Source of the DNA: Granulosicoccus sp045106855
GTDB taxonomy: Bacteria; Pseudomonadota; Gammaproteobacteria; Granulosicoccales; Granulosicoccaceae
Assembly: GCA_045106855.1 (NCBI GenBank)
Contig: JBGCFI010000035.1
Coordinates: 1-64,000 of the forward strand
Direction: 5' to 3'
DNA length: 64,000 nucleotides
A program made the position numbers and the translations under genes. Positions 16,222 through 23,911 of this stretch are shown here, in pieces. The notes under the pieces are model-generated. The model saw nothing but the letters and a program-made list of their open reading frames with translations, was not told where the DNA came from and made no database searches. Numbering within the stretch: position 1 is the first letter of the stretch; each line of letters starts with the position of its first letter.

Positions 16222-17061
16222 CTATCTATTCTCCAGTATCAAATGACCGACCGCTGTATTGGATGCAGGGACGTGATAAAACCGGTGTATCTCTTCAACG
16301 TTTGCATTCAGTGCACCGCGCATGACGTACCACATAACCAGCTCAATGCCTTCAGAACCTGCCTCGCGCAAATACTCGATATGTTCGATCTCCGAGCCTT
16401 TATCCGGCTCGTTGACCAACAGATCCATGAACCGCGCGTCCCATTCTGAGTTGATGAGTCCGGCTCGTTTGTGTTGTAACTGATGGCTCATGCCGCCAGT
16501 GCCAAAGACGCAGACTTTCAGATCTGCGGGAAAAGAGTCAATCGCTTTGCGAATCGATTTACCCAGTGCATAACACCGGCTGCCTAGTGGGGCAGGGTAT
16601 TGCACAACGTTGACCGCCAGCGGTACTACCTGGCAGGGCCATTGCTCGGGTTGGCCAAACATCATGGTAAGTGGAACCGTAAGCCCGTGATCAACTTCCA
16701 TCTCGTTCATGATAGTGATATCGAACGAATCGAGAACAAGCGCTTGGGCAATATGTGCAGACAGTTCGCGATGACCTTTTACTACTGGTACCGGGCGTGG
16801 GCCCCAGCCTTCGTCCGCCGGTGTGTATTCGGCAGCACATCCCAGCGCAAAGGTGGGAATAATACGTGCATCGAACGCTGTGCAATGATCGTTATAAACC
16901 AGGAAAATGACGTCGGGTTTTTCTTGCGCAATCCATTGCTTTGAAAAATCAAAACCTTTGAATATGGGGCCGTAGTAGTCGTCATTGGAAATGCCGGTAT
17001 CGGAGGCAACACCCAGGGCAGGCACATGTGAACACGCCACCCCTGAAGTAATATGTGCCAT
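16222..17061 (-). CDS. ligB: Protocatechuate 4,5-dioxygenase, beta subunit
   Basis: The catalytic subunit of the type II extradiol dioxygenase opens the protocatechuate ring between C4 and C5. The protein of 279 residues starts MAHITSGVACSHVPALG; His12 corresponds to the first Fe(II) ligand, with the second in FLVYNDHCTAF (about residue 57) and the Glu ligand in the C-terminal EGIELVMWYVMRGAL segment. GTGGMSHQLQ is another family motif. The start is ATG 17061, overlapping the TAA of ligA as TAATG. The extra five codons to 17076 lie in ligA and are not used. Confidence 0.95.
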   Translation of the reverse strand: MAHITSGVACSHVPALGVASDTGISNDDYYGPIFKGFDFSKQWIAQEKPDVIFLVYNDHCTAFDARIIPTFALGCAAEYTPADEGWGPRPVPVVKGHRELSAHIAQALVLDSFDITIMNEMEVDHGLTVPLTMMFGQPEQWPCQVVPLAVNVVQYPAPLGSRCYALGKSIRKAIDSFPADLKVCVFGTGGMSHQLQHKRAGLINSEWDARFMDLLVNEPDKGSEIEHIEYLREAGSEGIELVMWYVMRGALNANVEEIHRFYHVPASNTAVGHLILENR

Positions 17062-17453
17062 TAATCTTTCTCCCACTCGGATGTATAACGGTTCCCCTCA
17101 ATAGAGCGTCCGCCTTTGACCATCATGGCGCGATAGTCTGCTCCCATACCCGTCATCAGGCCGGCAAGGTTCTGGAAATTGATGCCGTGGTAGGCAGCGA
17201 GTTTGGAGGTGTAATAAATATTGCCGCCCAGCTCCAACAACAGGTTCCACTCCTGGTTCAAGGCGGCCTTGCGCTGTTCGGGAGTCATGGGATACTTGTC
17301 GATGTAGCCTTCCGGGTCAGCCTTGAACGCTTCGCGGTTGGGAGCCAGGCGCAGGCTGATACAAAATTGATTCAGGTGGTATCCCTTGGAAGCCTGATCG
17401 CTGTCGAATACGATAGTGCCAGGAATATCATCGTAGATTTTGTCGATTGCCAT
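17061..17453 (-). CDS. ligA: Protocatechuate 4,5-dioxygenase, alpha subunit
   Basis: This small helical subunit of 130 residues pairs with LigB and covers the active site. Characteristic segments are GTIVFDSDQASKGYHLN, FCISLRLAPNREAFKADPE and YIDKYPMTPEQRKAAL, then GGNIYYTSKLAAYHG. It is the first gene of the leftward protocatechuate operon and faces the GntR regulator across a 121-base (or shorter) divergent promoter region that holds two palindromes. No good Shine-Dalgarno is visible. Confidence 0.95.
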   Translation of the reverse strand: MAIDKIYDDIPGTIVFDSDQASKGYHLNQFCISLRLAPNREAFKADPEGYIDKYPMTPEQRKAALNQEWNLLLELGGNIYYTSKLAAYHGINFQNLAGLMTGMGADYRAMMVKGGRSIEGNRYTSEWEKD

Positions 17454-17574
17454 GAGTCAAATTTCGCCGCTGGTTATATACAAGGATACAGATTTATTTG
17501 CGTATGCATGCATAAACGTAAATATATTGTCGTATATGCTTGCATTTTAACTTAATTGCATGCAAAAGTATCGT
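17454..17574. promoter_or_regulatory. Divergent ligA/regulator control region with two TGCATGCA palindromes
   Basis: Between ligA and the GntR gene lie the perfect palindromes TATGCATGCATA (17503-17514) and TTGCATGCAA (17556-17565), in AT-rich surroundings. Two sites sharing the TGCATGCA core about 52 bases apart next to a GntR-type gene are good operator candidates. The second overlaps the alternative regulator start at 17560, so autoregulation is plausible. Confidence 0.55.
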
Positions 17575-18276
17575 ATGAGTGAACTTCAGTGGAAATCAGC
17601 CCTTTACCATTTGCGTAGCCAGATAGTCTCGGGGGCATTGTTGGGCGGGACCAAGCTGCGGGCCAGCCACCTGGCGGGTGAAATGGGAATATCCCGCACC
17701 CCGATTGGTGAAGCCTTGATAAAGCTCGAAGGCGAAGGTTTGTTAATTCGGGACAAATCGGGCTTTACTGTACGCAGCTTTGCGTTGGAGGAGGTACGAG
17801 ATGCCATTGACTTGCGTGGTCTTCTGGAGGGGGCAGCAGTGCAGCGAGCAGCAGAGCGAGGTATCGGTGATAGTGAACTAAAACAGCTAAGTAGCATGCT
17901 GCTTGAATTTGACCGGGTAATTCACGATGGTCACGTTGCCGAATATGATCAGCTCAATCTGGAATTTCATGATTACCTGACCTCGCTATCGCGCAGCGAC
18001 ATATTGATTGCAGAGGTTAAGCGATCCTATCGTTTCCCATTCGCAGGCCCTTCTGCATTTCCGACGCAAAATAATGATTCTGAAAGATTCCGAGCCTCAT
18101 TGATTGTGGGCCAGCAGCACCATCATCAGATTGTATCCGCATTATCCAATCGTGAAGGTGCACGAGCGTTTGCACTGATGTGCGAGCACGCACGCCTTGC
18201 GCATGACAATGTGCGTGCGGCAGTCGAAGCCCGCGAACTGGCACCACAGCTGGCGCTGGTAAAGAACGCCGAGTAA
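17575..18276 (+). CDS. GntR/FadR-family (FCD) transcriptional regulator, likely of the lig operon
   Basis: A winged-helix GntR domain (about residues 5-70; ASHLAGEMGISRTPIGEALIKLEGEGLL) is followed by an all-helical FCD ligand-binding domain with the acidic/His positions EVRDAIDLRGLLEG, EYDQLNLEFHDYL and a late HHHQIVSAL that usually bind a metal and an organic acid effector. It is transcribed away from ligA. Known ligAB systems such as Sphingobium use the LysR protein LigR, so a GntR regulator here is a local variation. ATG 17560 gives five more residues and cannot be excluded. The effector could be a pathway acid; this is inference. Confidence 0.85.
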   Translation: MSELQWKSALYHLRSQIVSGALLGGTKLRASHLAGEMGISRTPIGEALIKLEGEGLLIRDKSGFTVRSFALEEVRDAIDLRGLLEGAAVQRAAERGIGDSELKQLSSMLLEFDRVIHDGHVAEYDQLNLEFHDYLTSLSRSDILIAEVKRSYRFPFAGPSAFPTQNNDSERFRASLIVGQQHHHQIVSALSNREGARAFALMCEHARLAHDNVRAAVEARELAPQLALVKNAE

Positions 18277-18298
18277 GCAGGCGGGCAGGCAGCATCGC

Positions 18299-19180
18299 TT
18301 ACGACCAGTAGAGTCGCGTCGGGTTATCGACCAGCAGCTTGCGTTGCTTCTCTTCGTTATCAGCAATCAGGGGAATCAACTCAACGAGTTGGCCATCATC
18401 CGGCATGTGTGACTTCATATTGGGATGTGGCCAGTCAGTGCCCCACAGAACCCGGTCTGGGTAAAGATCCACAAGGTGCTTCATGTACGGCAATACATCT
18501 GAATAGTTTGCGTGATTACCACCTTGTCGGGTGAGTCGTTCAGGGCAGGACACCTTGCTCCAGAATTTTTCGTCGGCCATAAGATCCACAAACTTTGAAA
18601 AATCGGGATGCTGGACACCCTGGCTGACATCGGGTCTAGCCATGTGATCGAATACCACAGTGACTGGCAGGTCGTGCAAAAAGGGCAGTTGCTCCGCGAA
18701 ATCGGCAGCCTCCATATAAACAATGATATGCCAGCCAAACGGTGCAATCTTCTCCACAATGCGCTCGTAGTGGTCGCGAGGTTTGGGGTCGACGAGTCTG
18801 CGTACGAAATTGAAGCGTACGCCGCGAACTCCGGCATCGTTCATAGTGACAAGTTCGTCATGGGTAATGGTGTCGTCTACGACGGCGATGCCACGCGCAA
18901 GTTCGCCGGCAGCGATTAGCCCATCAATCAGGGCATCATTGTTGCGGCCATGACAGGATGCCTGCACGATTACATTGCGGGAGAGGCCCAGATGGTCGCG
19001 TAATGCAAACAGATCGTCTTTCGATCCAGTGCAGGGCGTGTATTTACGCTCGGCTGCGTAGGGAAACACCTCCTCAGGTCCGAAGATATGACAATGCGCA
19101 TCAACCGCACCCGCCGGTGGCTGGTAGCGTGGTTTTCGCGGATTGCGGTGCCAAACCATCCAGTCAGCATCCATGGGCAT
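18299..19180 (-). CDS. ligI: 2-pyrone-4,6-dicarboxylate lactonase
   Basis: This amidohydrolase-fold enzyme of 293 residues hydrolyses 2-pyrone-4,6-dicarboxylate to 4-oxalomesaconate, linking LigC to GalD/GalB. The metal-site motif is VDAHCHIFGPE (about residues 26-36); later come QASCHGRNN, VFDHMARPD and WGTDWPHPN with the catalytic Asp. These match the LigI/PmdD group. The gene converges with the regulator (22 bases between stops) and is separated from the other lig genes, so it needs its own promoter to the right of 19180. Confidence 0.92.
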   Translation of the reverse strand: MPMDADWMVWHRNPRKPRYQPPAGAVDAHCHIFGPEEVFPYAAERKYTPCTGSKDDLFALRDHLGLSRNVIVQASCHGRNNDALIDGLIAAGELARGIAVVDDTITHDELVTMNDAGVRGVRFNFVRRLVDPKPRDHYERIVEKIAPFGWHIIVYMEAADFAEQLPFLHDLPVTVVFDHMARPDVSQGVQHPDFSKFVDLMADEKFWSKVSCPERLTRQGGNHANYSDVLPYMKHLVDLYPDRVLWGTDWPHPNMKSHMPDDGQLVELIPLIADNEEKQRKLLVDNPTRLYWS

Positions 19181-19589
19181 AGTATTTCTCGCTAAATTTT
19201 CAGAATATCAATCAGGGTAACTTGCGCTCATTCCCTATTCAGACATCAAACTGGTGCACTATGAGCCGTGGTTTGCGCCACAGAATCCGTATCTGTCATT
19301 GAGGTGTGAGTTTGCTCCTTACCCGTTATAACTGCGTTCCGTTTAATGAAGCCGTTAACCGGGTTGGGCGAGATATTACCATGCTCATAAGTCATGGCTT
19401 CAGCCGGTTCTCATGACTAATGGGCGCAGCGCTTAGGCTCTCAGGTAATCAAATCCCTCAAATTGTTTGGTGATATTGAATCGATGAATGTCACATCTGC
19501 TGCTGCCGTGCAGGATGAAGTCCGCCCTGTTTTGTTCCATGGCATTGCTCAGAATATTGCCTTATATCCATGCATATTTGAAAAAAGAA
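19181..19589. other. Non-coding region between ligI and the guanidine/urea operon
   Basis: No credible gene lies in these 400 bases. They must contain the ligI promoter (leftward). I looked for the guanidine-I (ykkC) riboswitch that often precedes this kind of operon and did not find its conserved GGTCCGAGAG-type or AAAAGCCCGG-type elements here. Confidence 0.4.
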
Positions 19590-19604
19590 GCACCAAATTA
19601 GTGC
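19590..19604. promoter_or_regulatory. Putative NtrC-binding site
   Basis: The dyad GCACCAAATTAGTGC fits, read on the minus strand, the enterobacterial NtrC consensus GCACY-N5-GGTGC. It lies about 80 bases upstream of the -24 element of the sigma-54 promoter at 19681, a usual enhancer distance. Confidence 0.6.
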
Positions 19605-19680
19605 TGGCTTTGGGCCGTTTAGCCGTGGATATTGTCCGGTGAACGCGGTAACTTACTGTTTACCTTAGGTGTTCTCGCTG

Positions 19681-19696
19681 TGGCATTTCAATTGCG
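19681..19696 (+). promoter_or_regulatory. Sigma-54 (RpoN) promoter of the guanidine/urea operon
   Basis: TGGCATTTCAATTGCG has the -24 GG and -12 GC dinucleotides at exact spacing and 9 of 10 fixed positions of TGGCAC-N5-TTGCA apart from the last base. Transcription would begin near 19707, leaving a leader of about 32 bases before ATG 19739. With the upstream NtrC-like dyad this indicates activation under nitrogen limitation. Confidence 0.75.
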
Positions 19697-19738
19697 CAGT
19701 TAACCGTTACTTGCATTCGACAGTGATAACCACACACC

Positions 19739-20779
19739 ATGAAAAGACTTTTAACCCTGACGTTGTTAACCTCCATGTGCCTGCCTGTTCAGGCCGCAGA
19801 CAAGTTCAGCCTATGCTGGTCAATCTACGTTGGCTGGATGCCATGGGCTTACGGTGATGAACAGGGAATTGTCAAGAAGTGGGCTGACAAGTACGACATC
19901 GACATTGATGTCGTGCAGATAAACGACTATATCGAGTCCATCAATCAATATACGGCTGGTCAGTTTGACGCTTGTACCATGACTAATATGGATGCGTTGA
20001 CTATTCCGGCCGCTGGGGGCGTGGATAGCACGGCGTTAATCGTGGGTGATTTTTCAAACGGCAATGATGGCGTTGTTCTTAAAGGCGCTGACTCGCTCGA
20101 AAGCATCAAAGGGCAGAATGTTAATCTGGTTGAACTCAGTGTTTCTCACTACCTGTTAGCACGTGGTCTGGATTCGGTGGGCCTGAGTGAGGCTGATGTC
20201 ACGGTGGTCAATACCTCAGATGCTGATCTGGTTGGCGTTTACGGCACATCGGATGTCACCTCGGTCGTTACCTGGAATCCTTTGTTAAGTGAGGTTGCAG
20301 CGATGCCGGATAGCAATCTGGTTTACGACTCGTCGGATATCCCGGGCGAAATTATCGACCTGCTTGTGATCAACACGAAAACACTCGAAGAAAACCCTGA
20401 TCTGGGTAAGGCCCTGGTTGGAGCCTGGTACGAAATCATGGCCTCCATGTCGGCAGAGGATGATGAGGGAATAGCTGCCCGTAGTTTTATGGCAGATGCA
20501 TCGGGTACTGATCTGGCGGGCTATGAGTCTCAGCTTGATAGTACAACCTTGTTTTATCAGGCTGAGGATGCAGTGACATTCACCAATAGCGATGATCTTG
20601 TCCAAACAATGCAATATGTGGCTGAGTTTTCCTTCGAACATGGGTTGCTGGGAGAAGGGGCGCCAGATGCTGGATTTATTGGCATAGAAATGCCGACGGC
20701 CACCTATGGCGACAGCGGAAATGTAAAGTTCCGATTTGATCCCACCTTTATGCAGATGGCCGTCGACGGAAAACTCTAG
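19739..20779 (+). CDS. ABC substrate-binding protein of the urea-carboxylase region (guanidine/urea uptake)
   Basis: This periplasmic binding protein has 346 residues and a Sec signal (LLTLTLLTSMCLPVQA, cleaved before ADK). The mature start FSLCWSIYVGWMPWAYGD is typical of the NitT/TauT-like binding proteins encoded next to urea/guanidine carboxylases (I recall the family model for urea-carboxylase-region binding proteins). FDACTMTNMDAL is another shared segment. Gene order binding protein-permease-ATPase-two DUF1989-carboxylase-allophanate hydrolase points to import of guanidine or a related cation. It is the first gene behind the sigma-54 promoter. Confidence 0.88.
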   Translation: MKRLLTLTLLTSMCLPVQAADKFSLCWSIYVGWMPWAYGDEQGIVKKWADKYDIDIDVVQINDYIESINQYTAGQFDACTMTNMDALTIPAAGGVDSTALIVGDFSNGNDGVVLKGADSLESIKGQNVNLVELSVSHYLLARGLDSVGLSEADVTVVNTSDADLVGVYGTSDVTSVVTWNPLLSEVAAMPDSNLVYDSSDIPGEIIDLLVINTKTLEENPDLGKALVGAWYEIMASMSAEDDEGIAARSFMADASGTDLAGYESQLDSTTLFYQAEDAVTFTNSDDLVQTMQYVAEFSFEHGLLGEGAPDAGFIGIEMPTATYGDSGNVKFRFDPTFMQMAVDGKL

Positions 20780-20902
20780 CAACGGCATTGTGTGAATCCT
20801 CTGGTCAAATCCCCTACGGAAGTTACCAATACCACCTGACATGATTAATTTCTCGCCTCTAGATGCAATAACATCAACCTTTGTAAGACTGTCCCTCCAC
20901 TC

Positions 20903-21715
20903 ATGAAAAGGCTGGTAAACCTGTATCCGTCAGAAACCCTCCGGTGGATATTAGGTTTCGCGCCTTTTATTGCTCTACTCGTGCTTTATATTGTGGCCTC
21001 GGAGGCCAGGCTGGAGATTAATCCCTCGGACAAGCTCCTGCCATCGTTCACCACTATGAAAGATGCGATGGTCAGGATGGCATTTGAACCCAGCAAGAGA
21101 ACGGGTGAATACCTTTTCTGGGGAGATACTTTCAGCAGTCTTAAACGGTTGAGTACCGGTGTGCTCATTGCTGCATTTCTGGGTTTGATTATCGGTATTT
21201 TGACGGGTGCGTTACCCTTGGTGTCGGCTCTTTTTTCACCACTGCTGACGATTGTTTCGCTGATACCCTGTCTTGCGCTGCTACCCATCCTGTTTATTGT
21301 TCTGGGTCTGGGTGAATTGTCAAAGGTGTCGTTGATCGTTATTGGCATTACGCCCTTCATAGCCCGGGATTTACAACGCCGTGCGCGGGAAATCCCGGTG
21401 GAGCAGGTTATCAAGGCACAAACGCTCGGTGCAAATTCTGCACAGATTATCTTTCGGGTGCTGCTTCCTCAGCTGATGCCGAAACTCATCAATGCGGTAC
21501 GTCTTTCACTGGGTACCGGTTGGTTGTTTCTCATTGCCGCCGAGGCCATAGCATCGACTGATGGTTTGGGATACCGAATTTTTCTGGTGCGACGTTATCT
21601 TTCCATGGATGTCATCTTGCCTTATGTGTTGTGGATTACGCTTCTGGCTTTTCTGTTCGATTGGTGTCTGCGTCGCTTGAGTCGTCGTCTATACCCCTGG
21701 GAGCTAGCCGAATGA
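20903..21715 (+). CDS. ABC transporter permease (NitT/TauT-like)
   Basis: A 270-residue inner-membrane permease with about six hydrophobic segments (for example ILGFAPFIALLVLYIVA near residues 16-32 and LIAAFLGLIIGILTGALPLV near 92-111). The cytoplasmic EAA loop is around QTLGANSAQIIFRVLLPQL. Works with the binding protein and the ATPase that overlaps its stop by ATGA. The gap of 123 bases to the binding-protein gene is the longest within the operon. Confidence 0.9.
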   Translation: MKRLVNLYPSETLRWILGFAPFIALLVLYIVASEARLEINPSDKLLPSFTTMKDAMVRMAFEPSKRTGEYLFWGDTFSSLKRLSTGVLIAAFLGLIIGILTGALPLVSALFSPLLTIVSLIPCLALLPILFIVLGLGELSKVSLIVIGITPFIARDLQRRAREIPVEQVIKAQTLGANSAQIIFRVLLPQLMPKLINAVRLSLGTGWLFLIAAEAIASTDGLGYRIFLVRRYLSMDVILPYVLWITLLAFLFDWCLRRLSRRLYPWELAE

Positions 21716-22488
21716 TCGAGGCGAAAAATGTTTGGAAAAGCTTCGGTGAGAACTCGGTTCTGGAGCGCATCAATGTCAATGTCGATGAAGGCGAATTCGT
21801 GACATTGGTGGGTGCATCGGGATGTGGCAAGACAACGTTTTTAAGAATGCTCCTTGGTGTCGAGGATGTGTCGCGTGGTGTCATTAATATGGATGGTCGC
21901 ACCATACCCGCCGAGCCGGGGCCGGATCGAGGGATCGTGTTTCAGCAGTACTCGGTCTTCTCTCATATGACGGTTCTGGACAACGTGACTGCCGCTATCG
22001 GTTTTGCCAAACGCAGTGCAACGGGCTATCTGTTTGGTGCGGAAAAAAAAGCTGCGATTGAACAATCCATGCTCATGCTTGAGAAGGTCGGTTTAGCCGG
22101 GTCGTCAACCAAGTACCCTCATGAGCTGTCAGGTGGAATGCGTCAACGGCTTGCGATTGCGCAGGCGTTGTTGGCAAAGCCTCGAATTTTGTTGCTGGAC
22201 GAACCCTTTGGTGCGCTCGATCCGGGGATCCGAGCGGATATGCACACGCTGGTCATTGATCTGTGGCGAGAGCATGCCCTGACTATTTTTATGGTGACCC
22301 ACGATTTACAGGAAGGATTTCATCTGGGGACACGACTCTGGGTATTCGATAAACCACGCATAGATCCACATAAACCCGAGGCGTATGGTGCAACGATTAC
22401 CTATGATTTACCTATCGCCAGAGAGCCTCGTGAGCGTGAAACTGTTGAGTCGTTAGTGGCGGAACGAACGCTTGCTCAAACCCTGTGA
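21712..22488 (+). CDS. ABC transporter ATP-binding protein (NitT/TauT-like)
   Basis: The ATPase has about 258 residues with Walker A GASGCGKTT (about 37-45), signature LSGGMRQRLAIAQALL and Walker B ILLLDEPFGALDP. Its start, ATG 21712, overlaps the permease stop (ATGA); upstream in-frame ATGs lie inside the permease gene. The C-terminal part (after HDLQEGFHLGTRLWVFDKPR) is family-specific to urea-carboxylase-linked importers. Powers guanidine/urea uptake. Confidence 0.92.
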   Translation: MIEAKNVWKSFGENSVLERINVNVDEGEFVTLVGASGCGKTTFLRMLLGVEDVSRGVINMDGRTIPAEPGPDRGIVFQQYSVFSHMTVLDNVTAAIGFAKRSATGYLFGAEKKAAIEQSMLMLEKVGLAGSSTKYPHELSGGMRQRLAIAQALLAKPRILLLDEPFGALDPGIRADMHTLVIDLWREHALTIFMVTHDLQEGFHLGTRLWVFDKPRIDPHKPEAYGATITYDLPIAREPRERETVESLVAERTLAQTL

Positions 22489-22513
22489 CCACATTGATAG
22501 ACAGAGCTTCGCA

Positions 22514-23251
22514 ATGACAAGCAAACCAATAGACATGGCACCACATTATGAGACCGTCCTGTCCAGTGGAAAACACTGGTCTTTACGTGTGCGGCGGGGG
22601 TTGTCCCTGCAACTGACCGATGTAAGTGGAAACGCCAACGTGGGCATGGTGTTTTTTAATCCGCATAATCTTCTGGAGCGATACAACGCGCCGGACACTC
22701 TGAAGTGCCAGCACACATTTCATCTGACTCAGGCTCACTGTCTGTATTCTGATATGGGACGAGTCATGGCGTCTATTACCCTGGACACAGCCGGGGGGCA
22801 TGAAACGATCTGTGGGAATAGCCATCGAGAAGGTGTCGCCAAAGTGTTCGGTGAGAGGAGTTACCAGAATGATCGAAACAACTGGTATCAGAACGGATCC
22901 GATGCGTTCGCGGTTGAACTTTCAAAATATGGACTCGGCAAAGCTGATTTGCCCTCGAACATCAATTGGTTTAATCGGTGTGATATCGGTGAGGATGGAG
23001 AGATTTCATTGCATGAAGAATCTGCGCAGCCAGGTCGCACCGTTCACCTGCGCATGGAGATGGATTGCCTTGTCATACTGCATACCTGTCCTCACCCCAT
23101 GCTGGCAGCAGAAAATTATCCTGATATGCAGATAGCAGTGGCATTGTCTGATGCACCGCCTATCGAGGCAGGCGATGAGTGCTGGAATAGCTGCGAAGAG
23201 AATATTCGAGGCTTCCAGAACAATCGTTTATATCATCTGGGTATGGCTTGA
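22514..23251 (+). CDS. DUF1989 protein, urea-amidolyase-associated protein 1 (carboxyguanidine deiminase subunit)
   Basis: One of a pair of DUF1989 proteins always found beside this carboxylase. In systems studied biochemically the pair (CgdA/CgdB) forms a heteromeric carboxyguanidine deiminase that turns carboxyguanidine into allophanate plus ammonia. Visible features are NVGMVFFNPHNLLERYN, TLDTAGGHETICGNSH and the C-terminal DCLVILHTCPHPM, with the conserved His and Cys residues that may bind metal. ATG 22514 is chosen; a TTG at 22472 overlaps the ATPase gene and is less likely. The stop overlaps the next gene's start. Confidence 0.85.
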   Translation: MTSKPIDMAPHYETVLSSGKHWSLRVRRGLSLQLTDVSGNANVGMVFFNPHNLLERYNAPDTLKCQHTFHLTQAHCLYSDMGRVMASITLDTAGGHETICGNSHREGVAKVFGERSYQNDRNNWYQNGSDAFAVELSKYGLGKADLPSNINWFNRCDIGEDGEISLHEESAQPGRTVHLRMEMDCLVILHTCPHPMLAAENYPDMQIAVALSDAPPIEAGDECWNSCEENIRGFQNNRLYHLGMA

Positions 23252-23904
23252 GTGATAACGCAATGATCAAAGAAAGCTTTAGAGAAACCAGTCGTGCCAT
23301 TAGCCGTTGTTCTGTGGATGCAGGTGATTATTATCTTGCCCGGCTAGAAGATGGCGACACCATCAGAATAGTGGATCTTGAAGGAAACCAGGCAGCCGAC
23401 ACCTTGTTTTACGCCGCAGATGATCCGTCCATCCATTACAGCGCAAGCAACACGGTGCGTGAGCAAGGCAACTTGTACCTGACGGCTGGTACCGATCTAC
23501 GCTCAAACGACAATCGTGTGTTGCTCAGTATTGTCGCTGACACCTGCGGCAGGCATGACACATTAGGTGGTGCTTGTTCAACCGAAAGCAATACGGTTCG
23601 CTACGATCTGGAGAAGCGATGCATGCATGCCTGCAGGGATAGCTGGATGCTTGCGATAGCTGAAAACCCCGAGTTTGGTATCCACAAGCGGGACATCGCG
23701 CACAATATCAATTTTTTCATGAACGTACCGGTAACACCGGATGGTGGCTTGACCTTTGAGGACGGCATATCCGCTCCAGGCAAGTACGTTGAACTTACTG
23801 CAAGAATGGATGTGTTGGTGCTGATCTCCAACTGCCCGCAACTGAACAATCCCTGTAACGGATACAACCCGACACCGATAGAGATTTTCACGTGGAATCA
23901 ATAA
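23248..23904 (+). CDS. DUF1989 protein, urea-amidolyase-associated protein 2 (carboxyguanidine deiminase subunit)
   Basis: The partner of the preceding gene, 218 residues, with the DUF1989 layout: VDLEGNQAADTLFY (about 44-57), SIHYSASNTVREQGNLYL, then CGRHDTLGGACSTESN with conserved Cys/His, and the C-terminal DVLVLISNCPQLNNPCNGYN. TTG 23248 overlaps the upstream TGA; ATG 23263 is an alternative. The presence of both subunits is the main evidence that the operon handles guanidine instead of, or in addition to, urea. Which of CgdA and CgdB each one matches was not resolved. Confidence 0.85.
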   Translation: MSDNAMIKESFRETSRAISRCSVDAGDYYLARLEDGDTIRIVDLEGNQAADTLFYAADDPSIHYSASNTVREQGNLYLTAGTDLRSNDNRVLLSIVADTCGRHDTLGGACSTESNTVRYDLEKRCMHACRDSWMLAIAENPEFGIHKRDIAHNINFFMNVPVTPDGGLTFEDGISAPGKYVELTARMDVLVLISNCPQLNNPCNGYNPTPIEIFTWNQ

Positions 23905-23911
23905 CTATCTG

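Noticed and set aside
19181..19738. Guanidine-I (ykkC) riboswitch expected upstream of the operon
   Set aside because: I looked for its conserved purine-rich core elements and found none by eye. A covariance-model search would be decisive.
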